A DNA stretch of 64,000 nucleotides from Hydractinia symbiolongicarpus (lineage: Eukaryota; Cnidaria; Hydrozoa; Anthoathecata; Hydractiniidae). Below, in pieces: positions 1 through 12,600 of this stretch. Below the pieces are notes generated by a model. That model was not told the origin of the DNA. It saw only the letters and a program-made list of their open reading frames with translations, and searched no databases. The stretch spans positions 12,090,001 through 12,154,000 of the forward strand of contig NC_079887.1 of assembly GCF_029227915.1 (NCBI RefSeq), read 5' to 3'. Positions within the stretch are counted from its first letter, which is position 1; every line of letters begins with the position of its first letter. The translations under genes were made by a program, and so were the position numbers.

Positions 1-55
1 CTAGATATATTTCATCATTAAAATAAAAACACAAGTAAAATGCAACTAGAAGTGA

Positions 56-202
56 AAAATACATTGGCCGGAGCAAGTAGAAGACCCAAATCGTCTTATC
101 ATTGAATCCGTTAAAGCAGCTACAAAACAGCTATTGGCTTTCGACTTTAGTGACTTACACGAAAGTCGAGCTAATGGCGGTGGAAAAGTTTTTGATCATT
201 GA
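56..202 (+). CDS. possible 3' terminal exon of an unidentified gene, or fragment
   Basis: Between an in-frame TGA just upstream and the TGA at 200-202 there is an open frame of about 48 codons with ordinary, non-repetitive composition. It contains runs such as VEDPNRLIIESVKAATKQLL. That is richer in charged and amphipathic residues than the random frames around it, so it may be a last coding exon of a + strand gene lying mostly left of the window. I do not recognise the family. No clear pyrimidine-AG acceptor is visible immediately before it, so a pseudogene fragment or a chance frame is also possible. Confidence 0.2.
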   Translation, partial: KIHWPEQVEDPNRLIIESVKAATKQLLAFDFSDLHESRANGGGKVFDH

Positions 203-3200
203 GGACAAGAAACAACAACTTAATCATCTTAAATATCATATTACATCCAAATGTAAATGAAAAATGACAGAAGGTTTCCCTACATATATTGGATATCCAT
301 GATTTATTCGATGTAAGTATTTAGCATTGCTTTTAACTCAAAGTTTGTAATAAAATAAACTTCAAACCTTTTGTACTAGCTAACTAGCTATATCCTTCAA
401 AAGTTTGCTCAGAAACATATTAGTTTATTGTACATAAAGCCAGTCTTAGAAACAACAATGAATTTTTAAAGGTATTTATTACCTCCTTAAAGCTTGTAAC
501 ATAGCATTTTTTAACAAATACTGCTCCTCTTGTTGTCTGTGTTCACTTGTTAGAGCTAACTGTAGATTTACTGATATTTAATATATTTTACAGACCGCAG
601 TTTATTTTATCGTCAATAAAATACTGAATAATTTTTTTAGCATTCAACTATAAACAAGAAAACCTGTCGGTTTGAACGCACAATCCAATCCTAATACATC
701 AATTAGAACATGACTAAAATCTGCCTATGCAAGAAAGTGGGACGGCTACCACATAGTTCCTTGACGATAAATTTGTGATGTAACCAAGGATGTTGTTGTC
801 TATAATAAAGTTAAACCGTGTGTTTTCAATTATATTTGATTGATGTCAAGACTTTTGGGGTGAAGAATCATCTTAAATGACAAATTTCAAGATGATCGTA
901 TCGTCATAACGGAGATACAAAATCATTAGCAACACTGGTAAAAACTTTAGAAATAGAATAAAATGGAATAAAAAATAGAATCAAAGTCTGCAGAATGAAT
1001 TTCAAAAATGCACCTAATTTAGTTACAGCTAGCTATAAGTTCCTTATAATTGATGCAATCAATATGTTTTAAGCTCCAAAATGTAAACCAATGTAAACTA
1101 TAGTTGAAAAACTAAGATAAGGACAACAAGTATCCAGTAACCATCCAACATCCATCCAACACATGGTGGGATAAGACTCGTAATGGCAGAAAAAATTAGT
1201 CAACCTTTTGTACGGTAAGCGAATTATGCACCTTTTGCACAAAAAAAAAAAAAAGGCGCGCCATTAAACAACTTTTCGTTCCTGAAGCTTCGTTTTCAAA
1301 CACTAGCGACCTAAGGTGTGAGTCGGTAACTTGCACAGGAATATTAAATACGTTTATCTTAAGCTAGACTTAACTACACTATAATAAATACAACATTATG
1401 AGCACTAGATCTTAAGACATTCCTGCTTTATAACTAAAATTTTACCGCCTCGGCTAGTTTTTCATGTAATCTCGCACATGAATTGGCTCCACGTAAAATA
1501 TTCACCAACGTGTTCATTTTTTATTCCGAGAAGAAGAAAGGCTAAACCAAACACACAATTCTGCGGATTGTGTGAAAAAGTAACAAATTCGTCATGTAAA
1601 ATTAATTATTCACAAGTTGTCTATATGATTCGATAGTGTGTATAATTTCTTGCACCTTGACCTTTTAAGTGGTTAGTTTATTACAGAGCATTCTTCGGAA
1701 ATGGCGGGGATTGAGCTTATTGAATCGTTTCGTTGCCCTATTAATACTTTAGCTATTTACAGTTCATGTTTTGTCAGACAAAAATTATGTCATTGTCAGT
1801 TTTAAATCATCATATACTAATATGTATCATGTACATTTTAAATTTGTGGTCTAAAATTCTGTTTCACAACTGTGGTCCTCTAGTTTTTGTGGAAATGTCA
1901 CAATATTGATATAACGAGAATATCTTTGCAGTACCTTGTGTTGTATTATGCTCAATAAAAGAAAAGTTGTCAGCAAACTCTAACAGACAGGAGGCAGTTT
2001 TTATCTTAAACATGATAACTAGGACTTGATAAATGTTAAGTCTGTAGATGTTTATAACTCCAAGTTTTATTATTAAATTAAAGACTCAGATGGTGTGCGT
2101 CTGTCTGCACCGAATACTATGCTACATGTATGTTTCTGTTTACTATAGAATTAACGAGTTTAAGGAATGGTTTGTAATTGTCCATACAATATTACAGTAT
2201 GTTAGATAATTATGTACTTTTTTTATTTATTTTATTTATTTGACGAATATTTATTCACAGGATAGACATTTCAGAAAATAAACAATTTTGTTGTCGTTAT
2301 GTGTCCTGCAAACAAACAAACAAAATAAGTCAAGAAAAATCTAAGTTCTTTGAAGATGTAATATTTAAAACAGGTTTACCTTTGAAAATTAATCCGATGT
2401 TTTTAGAGATTTTACTTTCAAAAGTTTGTAGATTTCATATAGCAACACCTAAAAAGTTCATGGATGATTGTCTTCTAATATTTATGTTATTTAAACTCAA
2501 AGTTGAGATGTATGTCGACGATTTTATAAAATTTATAAAATAAAGTATATTTTGTTTATCTACATTTAACGAATGTTTATTACTGAAGAACTTTTTCGAT
2601 TTTGTCATGCTGCCATTTAAGCATCATCTCCATAATGTATTATATTTAAAAATATAAAATGTTGCACGCCATACGACAAAAAACGTACGTCGAAGTCTTT
2701 GTAATCGGGCCTTTGGTTAAAAACCCTGAATAAACCTTGATTCCAGGAATTGTTTTCTTTTTTTGTATACTTCAGATACGGCGACACGAGTAGTATCAAT
2801 GGGAAACAAAAATCCCTAGATAAGAGGTTGATTGTTAATACTAATCTTAACCAATCAAACAAAAAATTAACTCGTTAAAAATTTTAGCGTTAACGCATAA
2901 TGGAAATAAGTTCTTAAGAAAGGTCAAATTTAGTGAAATTGCCAATGACAAGTTTCGAAACATTATGACAGAGCCTCAAGAGAAAAATAAGCGACATTAA
3001 TTATTATTATTGAAGACAGTACTGTGTCGACTAAATGAAGACGAACAAAGCTTTGAACTTATATATATATTTTAAATTTGGAGACAGAACGCAGAAAACA
3101 AACTTGATTAGCTAAGAACGGTATTTCTTTTTTCGAATGTTTATATTTTTTATTATTATCTGATGAAACAATGTACAATGAGGTGCAGAAACAACCAATA

Positions 3201-3550
3201 TTGCAGACCTAGTAAGCACATGTGAGAACACGGCTTCTTAGTCATGTTTGAAAAGTATAAACTTGTAAAAAATTTACCAAGTTAACTTTTCTCACAATAC
3301 CCCAGTAGAGAAAAGTTCAGGCCAACGATGCACGCTTTGAGAAAGGGATTTTTATTTGGATGTGTTTTTTTACTCGAATGGGATGACTTTGGCAACAGAG
3401 AAGATTATTAAGTAAATTTCATGGATTTTGTTTCGCTTCGTCGTCGCTCATAAAAGAGGAAAATCTTGAGAAGGATTTTAATAATTATTCTAAGAAAATG
3501 AAAAGTAGGAAAATAAGTGATATTTTAAGTGCTTTCTTTAGAAACACCTT
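203..3550. other. intergenic, no recognisable gene
   Basis: This is AT-rich sequence without any frame that I can tie to a protein family. A frame at 2301-2543 (80 codons) and one on - at 2617-2862 have skewed, AT-driven composition and no splice context. No tRNA or rRNA is apparent. Confidence 0.5.
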
Positions 3551-4446
3551 TTAACCCTATTTGGTATGGGCTTTTTTGACCCTTGTAAGTATGGGGGGGG
3601 GGGCATAAAGTGCCGCGGGCTGTAACTTTTGTTCAGTTTGGTTTTAAGTGACAAAACTTGGCACAAAGAAGCATTAATATGTTGTGACTTAATTAGTGTC
3701 AAAATGTTTAGATTGACATGTCATCACAGGAAGTAATGTCGTCATAATGAGACGATGGTTGAAGAAAATATGTCTTTCTTGGAAATTCTTGTATATTTAT
3801 CTTTTTTAAAACATATACAGTACTAGTCATTAAAAAAGTAAGATAAGAATGTAAGATATTATTAGAAACATTAACAGGTGGTTATAAAGACAAAGGATTT
3901 CTCTAAAGAGAAAATGGAAATTGATCAGAATTCAAATCTTCAAGAATTTTTTTTCAAAAATCTATATTTGAGAACCTTAGGGTTAGTAGCTGTCATGGAA
4001 TACGTCAGTAGCTACTCAATAAAGACAATTTGTATTGACATGGGACAAAATGACCTATAACGTTATCATATGACAATAGAAATAGAGAAATAGGAAATTA
4101 CAACCATTCTGGTCTGTAAATTACCAATATTCCGGTCTGCAAATTACACAGTATGCATGTCAATATATCACATACACAATCCCATATTCATACAACTGGT
4201 TAGTTTAGAAAGCATTTATTTTTAGCACTACAATAAAAAAGTTGATATGACCACCTGCCGAAAAGGACACAGTGACATTGACAGGACAATTTTTGGAAAT
4301 ATTTTTTTTTATTTTCCGTAAGTCCAATAAAAGCTAGGAAAACTCACAAAATTTCAGATAATTTCGTCCAGTATTTAAAAAGTTATTAGACTTTGAAACT
4401 GCCGCGGGCACTTTATTCCCCCCCCCCCCATACCAAATAGGGTTAA
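3551..4446. mobile_element. piggyBac-like MITE with TTAA flanks
   Basis: A TTAA at 3551-3554 is followed by CCCTATTTGGTATGGG. The mirror image, CCATACCAAATAGGG, ends at 4442 and is followed by a second TTAA (4443-4446). Both arms also carry a long G (or C) homopolymer and a shared GCCGCGGGC-type block further in. The left arm has an extra segment of about 25 bases. A TTAA target site with CCC...GGG ends is the known signature of piggyBac elements. There is no transposase frame inside the 888 bp, so this is a non-autonomous copy. Confidence 0.75.
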
Positions 4447-6502
4447 ACTTAAGTCAAACTGTAGACCATCAAAAGAGGTTGAGCGAATTAGAAATAGAAA
4501 ATCTGTTCAGGCTTTTATGGAAACAACTACGAAGAAATTTGTCACAGAGAGACAGTGTGGTGCTGAACGATTTATTTGATGATATAAACATCTTCAACAA
4601 ATCAGTGGATATGGGAAATGTGTTGTGGTGTAGAGGAAGCAAGCAATATTTCTTAGGACATTCACGAATGAAATGCTTAATAAATAGTTTAAAAATATAA
4701 AAACTTCAGGCGTGGAGGAGAAGGGTGGGGGAAATTATTACATATACAGTTTTACTAAGGCTTCTAACATAGGAAAACATATCCGTTGGCTAAGATTGAA
4801 GATGTTGCAAAAAAAAGGCGAGTTAAAAAAAAGAAGATGAACGTACGTGGGCACACCAGTTTGTCGTGCAAATATATCAAGTAATATTTTAATCACATTG
4901 GCTAAAAACATGTTATTCAAATATTAAAGTTTTTCTTTGTTAGAACGGAAGAAAACATTATTGTCGAAGCCCGTTGTATATATTTTTTTATCTTTTTATG
5001 AGAAACAAGAGGTTGGAGCTTTTTAAAATTAAGAAACTTTCAGTACTGGATTTTTTAGTTTTCGAAGAAATACTAAACTATAAAAACTTTGAAAAAGCAA
5101 TTTTCTACGACATATCTTTTCATAAACTGTTTTTTAAAATACGCTTGTTGTGAGTAAATAAATCAATTGTACTAACGTAAAATAACATGAAATCATTTTT
5201 TGAACATAATTTCTTACTTCATGTTAGTTCACAGTGAAAACATATTTTAGTTGTGTTAGTTTAAACTCACCTTCTTTTTATTTTATAAAGTATTGTAACG
5301 TGGACTTGACATTAAAATGTTTTATGATATCGAGTTTACGTATATTTTAAAAAATAAGGAAACATCAAGAGATACCTATATTTTCATGCAAATATAGGTT
5401 ACAAAGTTAGCAGTGTGAGAACTTGGGAGATATAAACACGCTTTAAAAACACGATTTTAAGGTTTATCTAAGAACATTTCCTATTATAAACAAAACGTCA
5501 TTTGAAACATGATTTTTACCCCATTACTGGATAGTTTTCAAAAATTCCATGATACTTCCTGCTATTTCATATTTCATGCTTTTGACGCACTGAAGTCGAA
5601 TAGATTTGTCTCGCATATATTTTATCTAGGCTTACGAAATAATATTTTGTGCTTGAACGCACGAAACGACAGGATGGGTAACAACTAATTTAATTTAAAT
5701 CTAATTCCCACTTGCTCAACAAAAACAACATTAAAACAATAAAATTCCTTTCAAAAATGTCATCCACGGGTTGTTTTTCTTAACGTGAAGTGAGCTTTTT
5801 CTGTAATGGAAACTATGCCAATCTTTTTTTTGCGAGATAAGAAAGTATTATTCAAAAAAATAATCACGTCATTTCACATTTAGTCACAAGTGGAAACCAA
5901 GCTTAAAGCGTCATGCAAGTTTCCATTTAAAACAACGCATGCGCGTGAATCCAGAATTAAACATCTGTGAAGAAACAAACATGGCTGCAAATGTTTACAC
6001 CTCCATAAATGAAAGAAATTAAAAGAAGAGTATTATTCAGTGATTGTTTTTTATGTTTTCGACTTTTTGTGGAGTCATTTCGTCGTAGTATAATTTGGTA
6101 TTCGCTTTGATAAGTTAATCCATTCTTTCACCCTGTCTTAACAAGCAAGGTTTTTCAAAAGTGAGCTAGCTAGCTAAACTGCCTTCCTTTTAGTCGTAGC
6201 TATTTGCTGGCTAGTAAACATAGCTGTGAGAATATAGCTAATGCAAATGATCTCGCAGCTAAAATCGCTTATAATTCTATTTCTTTTCATTTATTTATGG
6301 CTAGTGATTTGTGTTTTGGATGCTATGACATTTTTCTAAAAAGGGTGGTGCTATATTTCCTACCCTCTCCAAAAAAGCAGTCGTAGGCCTCGTTCACACC
6401 ACTATGTGCCTTCCCACCATTTCTTTCTGAGCTGCTAAGTTTTTTGCATTTTATCTTTTAAGATTATAATTTTGAATACTATGATTTGCAACAATATCTA
6501 TA
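4447..6502. other. intergenic, no recognisable gene
   Basis: AT-rich and without a supported gene. A GC-richer spot at about 5934-5950 contains CGCATGCGCG, similar to the palindromic NRF-1 site found in animal promoters. It is followed by a short ATG frame (MAANVYTS...) that stops after 13 codons. This could mark an upstream promoter or 5' UTR exon, but nothing ties it to a gene. Confidence 0.35.
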
Positions 6503-6913
6503 GGCCGTCATCAGAAATATGTTGTGTTCGCGTCCTCCAACCCGACTCACTTTTGGTAATAAAAACCCGAGTCGGTAAGTTGGAAAAAGACCGTGGAAAA
6601 ATTTCGGTAAATATTTTTTAAAAAGAAAATTTTTTTCGCCAGAACTAATTTATGCAAAATTGAAAAAAACTTGCAAAAATTAATTTTGGTAAAAATTAAT
6701 TCCTTTAGGGCACTCCTGTGGCTACTGACAGTTTACAGGGCGGCGAAAAATAGTCCACAAACGATGTTGAGTGGCGCTATACTGTATTGGCCCTGGGAGC
6801 GAATTTGCTTGTTCTGATCTAAAAATCCTGGGAAAAAATACGCCCGGCCGCCTGACTAACTAATTTTTGCGGGGTCTTCAGGACGGGAACACAACATACT
6901 TTTGATGGTGGCC
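6503..6913. mobile_element. MITE, about 411 bp, with roughly 33 bp terminal inverted repeats
   Basis: The left end reads GGCCGTCATCAGAAATATG then TTGTGTTCGCGTCC. The reverse complement of the right end reads GGCCACCATCAAAAGTATG then TTGTGTTCCCGTCC. About 28 of 33 positions agree. There is no coding capacity inside. The superfamily is not clear because the target duplication is not obvious. Confidence 0.65.
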
Positions 6914-7920
6914 ATATCACCCTGTTACTTGTTTAATTTTTTACTGTACATGATTTTTTATGCTCGTCCATTTATGGAGCATTGTATCGCTTAGTCTGAC
7001 AGTTTTTTACCTAATCCTAAATTTTTTTTTGGGAAATGAAGCTTTGAAAGAGTTTAAAGTTTCTTTTTTTGCTGGAAAGCTATTGTACTTTAATTGCTAT
7101 GGTTGTGAAGCAACTACACAAAGAACAACATGCTATGCATAGAAGTATATTTTTCTTGTTTTATGTTATAATATCACTTAAGTTTGGGGAAAGGGGGAGG
7201 ATGTCAGGTTCGATATCGGGTTCGGTATCGGGGAGCACAAAACCAGATGCAAGTGTTTCCAACCTTACTCTTAAGACGTATCTCGTGGAAACTAACTAAC
7301 CTGAGGTATATCTCGTGGAAACATCTACGTCTCTTGTGGAATCATCTGTGTATCTCGTGGAAATGCCTACACTCAGCAAATAGAATTCCTTTTAGTTTTT
7401 AAAAGATAAGATTGTGTTCTAGCTAGCTCAAACACAATCTAGCTAATGCTCAAATAATAATTGGCTGACATCTTTCTTATCTTCCTTTTTGTAATATTAC
7501 CTTTTAGCATTCTTATGAAGTCTTTTGGAATATATATTATACAGTCTGTCACACTTGCATGCCTTTGCACACACCTGAAACAGACTTGCATGCGTAAAAG
7601 CTATACCACACATGGTAGAGGTTATACACATTATTTTTCATAGAATAATTAAAGAATTTAAAATAGCATGCCTGGGCAAGTTATTTAGGGTGTGCTATTT
7701 ACAACACACCTAGCCTTTTCTTTATTTACAAGACTGATAATTTGCATTTTCTCTCAAGAAAGCAATAAATATTAAAATGATATTTACGTTTTTGCAATGT
7801 AACATTTTGAACACCTTTTCGGTTTAATTTATTTTGTTGTTGTTCTTGATTAGCAATTGAGTTTCTACTCAATGTCTCTGCTTAAAAAGCTTCTGCAGTT
7901 TTTAACTTTTTTACAATTCG
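6914..7920. other. intergenic with a short degenerate tandem repeat
   Basis: No gene is recognisable. At about 7272-7362 the phrase TATCTCGTGGAAAC recurs about four times at spacings near 25-30 bases, and just before it (about 7206-7235) a GGTTCGRTATCGGG phrase occurs twice. Short frames here read through these repeats and are not taken as genes. Confidence 0.45.
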
Positions 7921-9236
7921 CCTTAGTTCTAAAGGGGCCTAAGTCCAGGTCCTCCCCAATTCTAAAGTGGCCTAAGTCCAGGTCCCCAACAATTTTTTTT
8001 TTACTCATTATCAAAATATGGACAAAACAGTCAAACAGTCAATGCTCTGTAGCCGGCAGGCTGCAAAGTTGTTACATTGACACACAAATAGGCCAGGCAG
8101 AGAGTGTTGAAAAGTTGCTAGTCATTTTCTTTAGCACGCCCTCACACCGAAATAATTCATGTTGGGACCACAAAGGCCCGAAAATTCCTGGTTAATAGCC
8201 TTGCTGACTTCAGCAACAATTAGCATATTTTAAGAATTTGTATTTACCAAATGACCTAAGAACTGAAGTCCTAAGTCCACTCTGAACATATAGACAAGTG
8301 AACTTTGACAAGTTCAAGATATGTGAATCCAACAATTGAAATAAGGGATTGCGAATTGTGATTCGCGAAAAGTTTTTATAGACTAGCGATCTCTAAATGC
8401 TCATTAAATAAAAAATCTCGATGTTAGGATTATAATTTTTTCATATTATATCCTGGATTTAAAAAAAAATCAAAAATTGCAACGCATACGTCCACCATAT
8501 TGTTTGATTCTCACAACAGAGCGAGTATGTTTTCGCAATTCGGCTACCAACAATACAGTTCCAAACAAATTTAGATATGGTAGCGATTTGGCGATGCGTG
8601 TTTGTTCAGCTAAGTGAATGAAAAAGGGGAATGTAGCATCAATTTTGAAAGTAAGCATAACCTAAAAAGCTGAAATCTTGAAATATATATAAAGTGATTA
8701 TTGAGGTAGCGATTAGACCATTAAACTTATGGCGAAAGAATCTAATATATAGAATGAGCCTACGCAATAACTTGTGGTGGCGAACTTCAAAATTCGTTGT
8801 CTTGTACCAACATATTGTGACCATGATTGTAGTCCATTTATTCTTAGAACCGCCCAGCATTATGGTTGGTTGTAAGTAATATAAAAAAGTTGAATATAGT
8901 GTATTAATGATCCAATGGTGATAATATATAAAATATTCATATGGTGTTAAGTCCTTATAATTTAAAATTAGTAAGCATTAAAGAGGCCTAAGTCCTTTTT
9001 GTTGATTTTACTTGGTAGCACACGATTTATTTACTTTGACAAATAACTGCTTTTGATCCATAAAAACAAAGTCATAATCATGGCTTTCAGAAAAGTTTTA
9101 CTTCTGTACCTAAATATTAAAAATGACTTCAGAATCAAGTAAAAACTTAAATCGCAGTATTCTCGAAATCAAGAAAATGGACTTAGGCCCCTTTAGAATT
9201 AAGGCACTCAGGACTTAGCCCCCTTTAGAACTGAGG
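7921..9236. mobile_element. 1.3 kb inverted-repeat DNA element, non-autonomous
   Basis: The left end begins CCTTAGTTCTAAAGGGGCC. The right end, reverse complemented, begins CCTCAGTTCTAAAGGGGGC. Each arm carries the phrase TTCTAAAGGGGCCTAAGTCC twice, and further single copies occur near 8262 and 8985. The interior (about 8040-8300) has a diverged relative at about 32010-32260 in this window. No transposase frame is visible, so it is probably mobilised in trans. The exact ends and target duplication are not resolved. Confidence 0.6.
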
Positions 9237-9607
9237 TAGTGAATTACATATAAAATGTATGATAAAATGTAATAGAATTTTCATATGTAAATTTTATTTA
9301 AGAGATAGAATGGTTTTGCAGTTTCTAGAAGAATGTTGAAACCGCAAGTATATTCTGCTTTACAACAAAGCAAAATGTTAATTTTGCTTATCCTTTCAGG
9401 GTGAGCTAAAAGTTAATTTCTGTTTATTAAATACAGGAGTATCAATAAACTTTTCTATTGCTTTGAGAGGAACATTATATGCCATAAATTTTATTTGTTA
9501 ATGATATCTGTTTAGTAAGGCTTAGAAAATTGGTGTTATTTTTTTGGTGTTTTTTTTTTTAGATTATAGGATTATTTCCTACTGTATGTATATGAGTATA
9601 TATAAAA

Positions 9608-12600
9608 ATGTCACTTAGTAGAATGAAAGGAAGAACTTCGTCGGAAGTGTGTGCTGATTGCAATGCACTAAGTAAGTATATAATGAAGCTTTCTTTGCGT
9701 GACAAAATGGAAAAGGAATATATATTTTTATTATATATGTTCACATAACATTCTGTCTACTAGTTTTGTTTTAACTGTGTTATTTCCATAGCTCCGGAAT
9801 GGGCATCTATAAATCGGGGTGTTTTGATATGTGACGAATGCTGCAGTGTGCATAGAAGCCTGGGAAGACATATTTCTCAAGTTCGTCATCTTAGATTAGC
9901 TCCATGGAATCCATCTCTTCTTGCAGTAAGATGTTTTTATTGATGCCTTACAGTGTAAATACTTTTGTTTATAAAAATTCAAAATTGTGCAGTATAAGCA
10001 TTTTGTAGTGTGCATGACTTTATTTATTCTTCACCACTATAATAAAACATTTAGATGACACAGAATCTAGTCAGTAATGGTGCAAATTTAATATGGGAGC
10101 ATTCATTATCTGATTCCAACCAAAACAGAGGTGGAACAAGAAAGCCAAGTCCAAAGGACCCTGTTCAGTAAGTGTCATCAGTTTTACTGTAGTTGCTACA
10201 CTGTTAAGCGACTGTTTCACTACACTACACCCATTATTTTGCATTTCATACAAATAAAAAACATCATGATCACTTTAAAATCGTATCATGTTTTTAAAAT
10301 CGTTTACAGATCGTTTTAGGAAAAGAAAGTGAAGCAATTTAGAAACAATTGTAATTTATTTTATATTTTTAGCTCAAAAATTATTTGCTGTGAAAGTAAA
10401 AAAACAACAAAAAGCAAACAAGAAATTTTAAAAGAAATCTAGAAACAAAATTTGTAAAATTTGAAGTTCTGAAGCAAATTCTGTAACAAATTGTTTTCCT
10501 AGAGCAATTAAGAAACAATTAAAAACATGATAAGCAAGGTTGACCACCGTACACACCATTTTAAATAAAATATTATAAATTAAAACAATTTATTTTGATA
10601 GCTCATTGAACTATCCCAAACTTCTAGTAAAAATTTAATAATTTTATGTAAGTATTTTTGGCAACAGAATTAGTTTTCGTCATTATTTTTGCTTGTCTTC
10701 AGCAAACAGGTAATTTACAAAAAAAAGGTGTTATAACAGACACCTGCAAAGTCACACTTTTATGTACATCGTATTTGACCCCAAATTTCTTCTTGTGTGT
10801 ATATATACTTTTTTTTATACAGAACGTGCATGGAGGCTTTGTTGTTTTGTGTGCAATGTATATTAAAGGCTTAAAACTAATTTATCTTCATTTTGTTTTA
10901 GTCCTATCAAATCAAATTTTATCAAAGCTAAATACCAAATGTTAGCATTCGTTCACCGTTTACCTACTACTGATGATAAATTAGATCGATCAATTATAGA
11001 TTTAAGCAAGGTAGGAAATTATTGAGTTATTGAATATAATACAGACTTTTCCTCTGGTACATCGTTAGGGTTAGTTACAAAGAGCAATTTCTCGTAATTT
11101 TTCAACAAGCAAAGTTTGTTTTCTTTAGCAATTGTATTCGTCGGTGCGCACTGGTAATCTTGAAACATCCCTACGCTTAATATCTCTTGGTGCACAGCCC
11201 AACTACTTCCAATCGGTAATACTGATCATTTAGGTATTTTAGGTGCATAATATTTTTTTACATGTGTTCTTACAAACTTGTGATCAACTATATGCAGTCA
11301 CACTTATATATTTTGATCAAATTTTTAACTTTTATGGTGAGTATTTAATGAGTATTGGGCTTGTTAAAAATTGAAGTTTTTTTCAACAATGCATTTTTAC
11401 AGCATATTATAGGAAATATTTTTTTTTAAGAAAAGTAAAAACCACATTTTCGTTTTACGTTTTTTAAATGAGAATTCCCATCATTAACACCTTACTTTTA
11501 ATTTTTTTTTTCAAAATGGATACTTATTTAAGTGAGAATTTATTTGAGCACTGTGTGCATAATATAATATTTACAGGTTAATGGTTTCTTGTGGCAAATA
11601 TTCAAATTGTTTAGCAGAGATAAGAATTAGCTTATTAGCAAAATAATTATAAAAAAGTTTTGATTTACAAATGAAAACAAGATTCAAAATGGCAGTTATA
11701 GCTGTTGAAGAAATGCCCCCTATTTTTATCTTTACATCCTAATTCCAAAAGCATTTACCTTTACCACTTAGGAGAAAGGCAATACTCCACTTCATGTAGC
11801 TGCTCAGGCTGGTCAAGCAACACAGTGTGAACTCCTTGTCTGTCATGGTGCAGATCCAAGTGCTTTAGACTTGTCAGAAAAGACAGCTGCAAATGTGGCT
11901 ATAGAAAATGGCCACAATGATTTAGGTTTCCGACTCATTGAATTGATGTATGAGTTAACGGATCGATTAACGTTTTACTTATGTGGTAGACGACCAGATC
12001 ATAAAAATGGGATAAATTATTTGATACCAGCACTGCAGGATAGGTATGAGAATTTAAAAAAATATTCTTTATGTAGTTTAGCTTTTACATGTGCAATTTA
12101 ATTTTTTATGTGTATTTAGGACTTATTTAAAAAGTATATAAGCTTTCGCCAACACCTGCTTATTTCACATATTTAAGAATGATTTCTTTGTCACTTGAAT
12201 AGCACTATTGTTTAAACAGACATTCCTGCGTATAAAATTCTCTGGACTTGATAAAACATTTAGCCATGTATTGTTTAGATCCTGTTTCAATCATGAGAAT
12301 TGTTTTTAGCCTTTTAATATGTCAAAATTGATATGCTAGGTGAAAAAAAAAAATTGGTTACATTTTATCAAATTGGTCTAAAATTGGTATGGACCATACT
12401 AAGTTCTAAGTCATTATTTCAATATTTAGAGAAGCTATATGACTTTGAACTATAACAAAAAGTAGGGTTTTTTACACTGACAACATCTAGATTGCCACTG
12501 GGACTGACTGGTTTGGAATTTTTTTGCAAAATTTTGATAGGTGTACCATCTAACATTAAAGTCCTAAGATAATATTATCGTAGTGATGTACCTGCTAGCT

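Noticed and set aside
2301-2543. 80-codon frame as a gene
   Set aside because: No family resemblance, AT-driven composition and no splice or promoter context.
4479-4700. 73-codon frame next to the piggyBac-like MITE
   Set aside because: No transposase motif and nothing similar on either side of the element.
7857-8195. 112-codon frame with repeated KGPKSRS-like phrases
   Set aside because: It reads through the arm repeats of the inverted-repeat element at 7921-9236.
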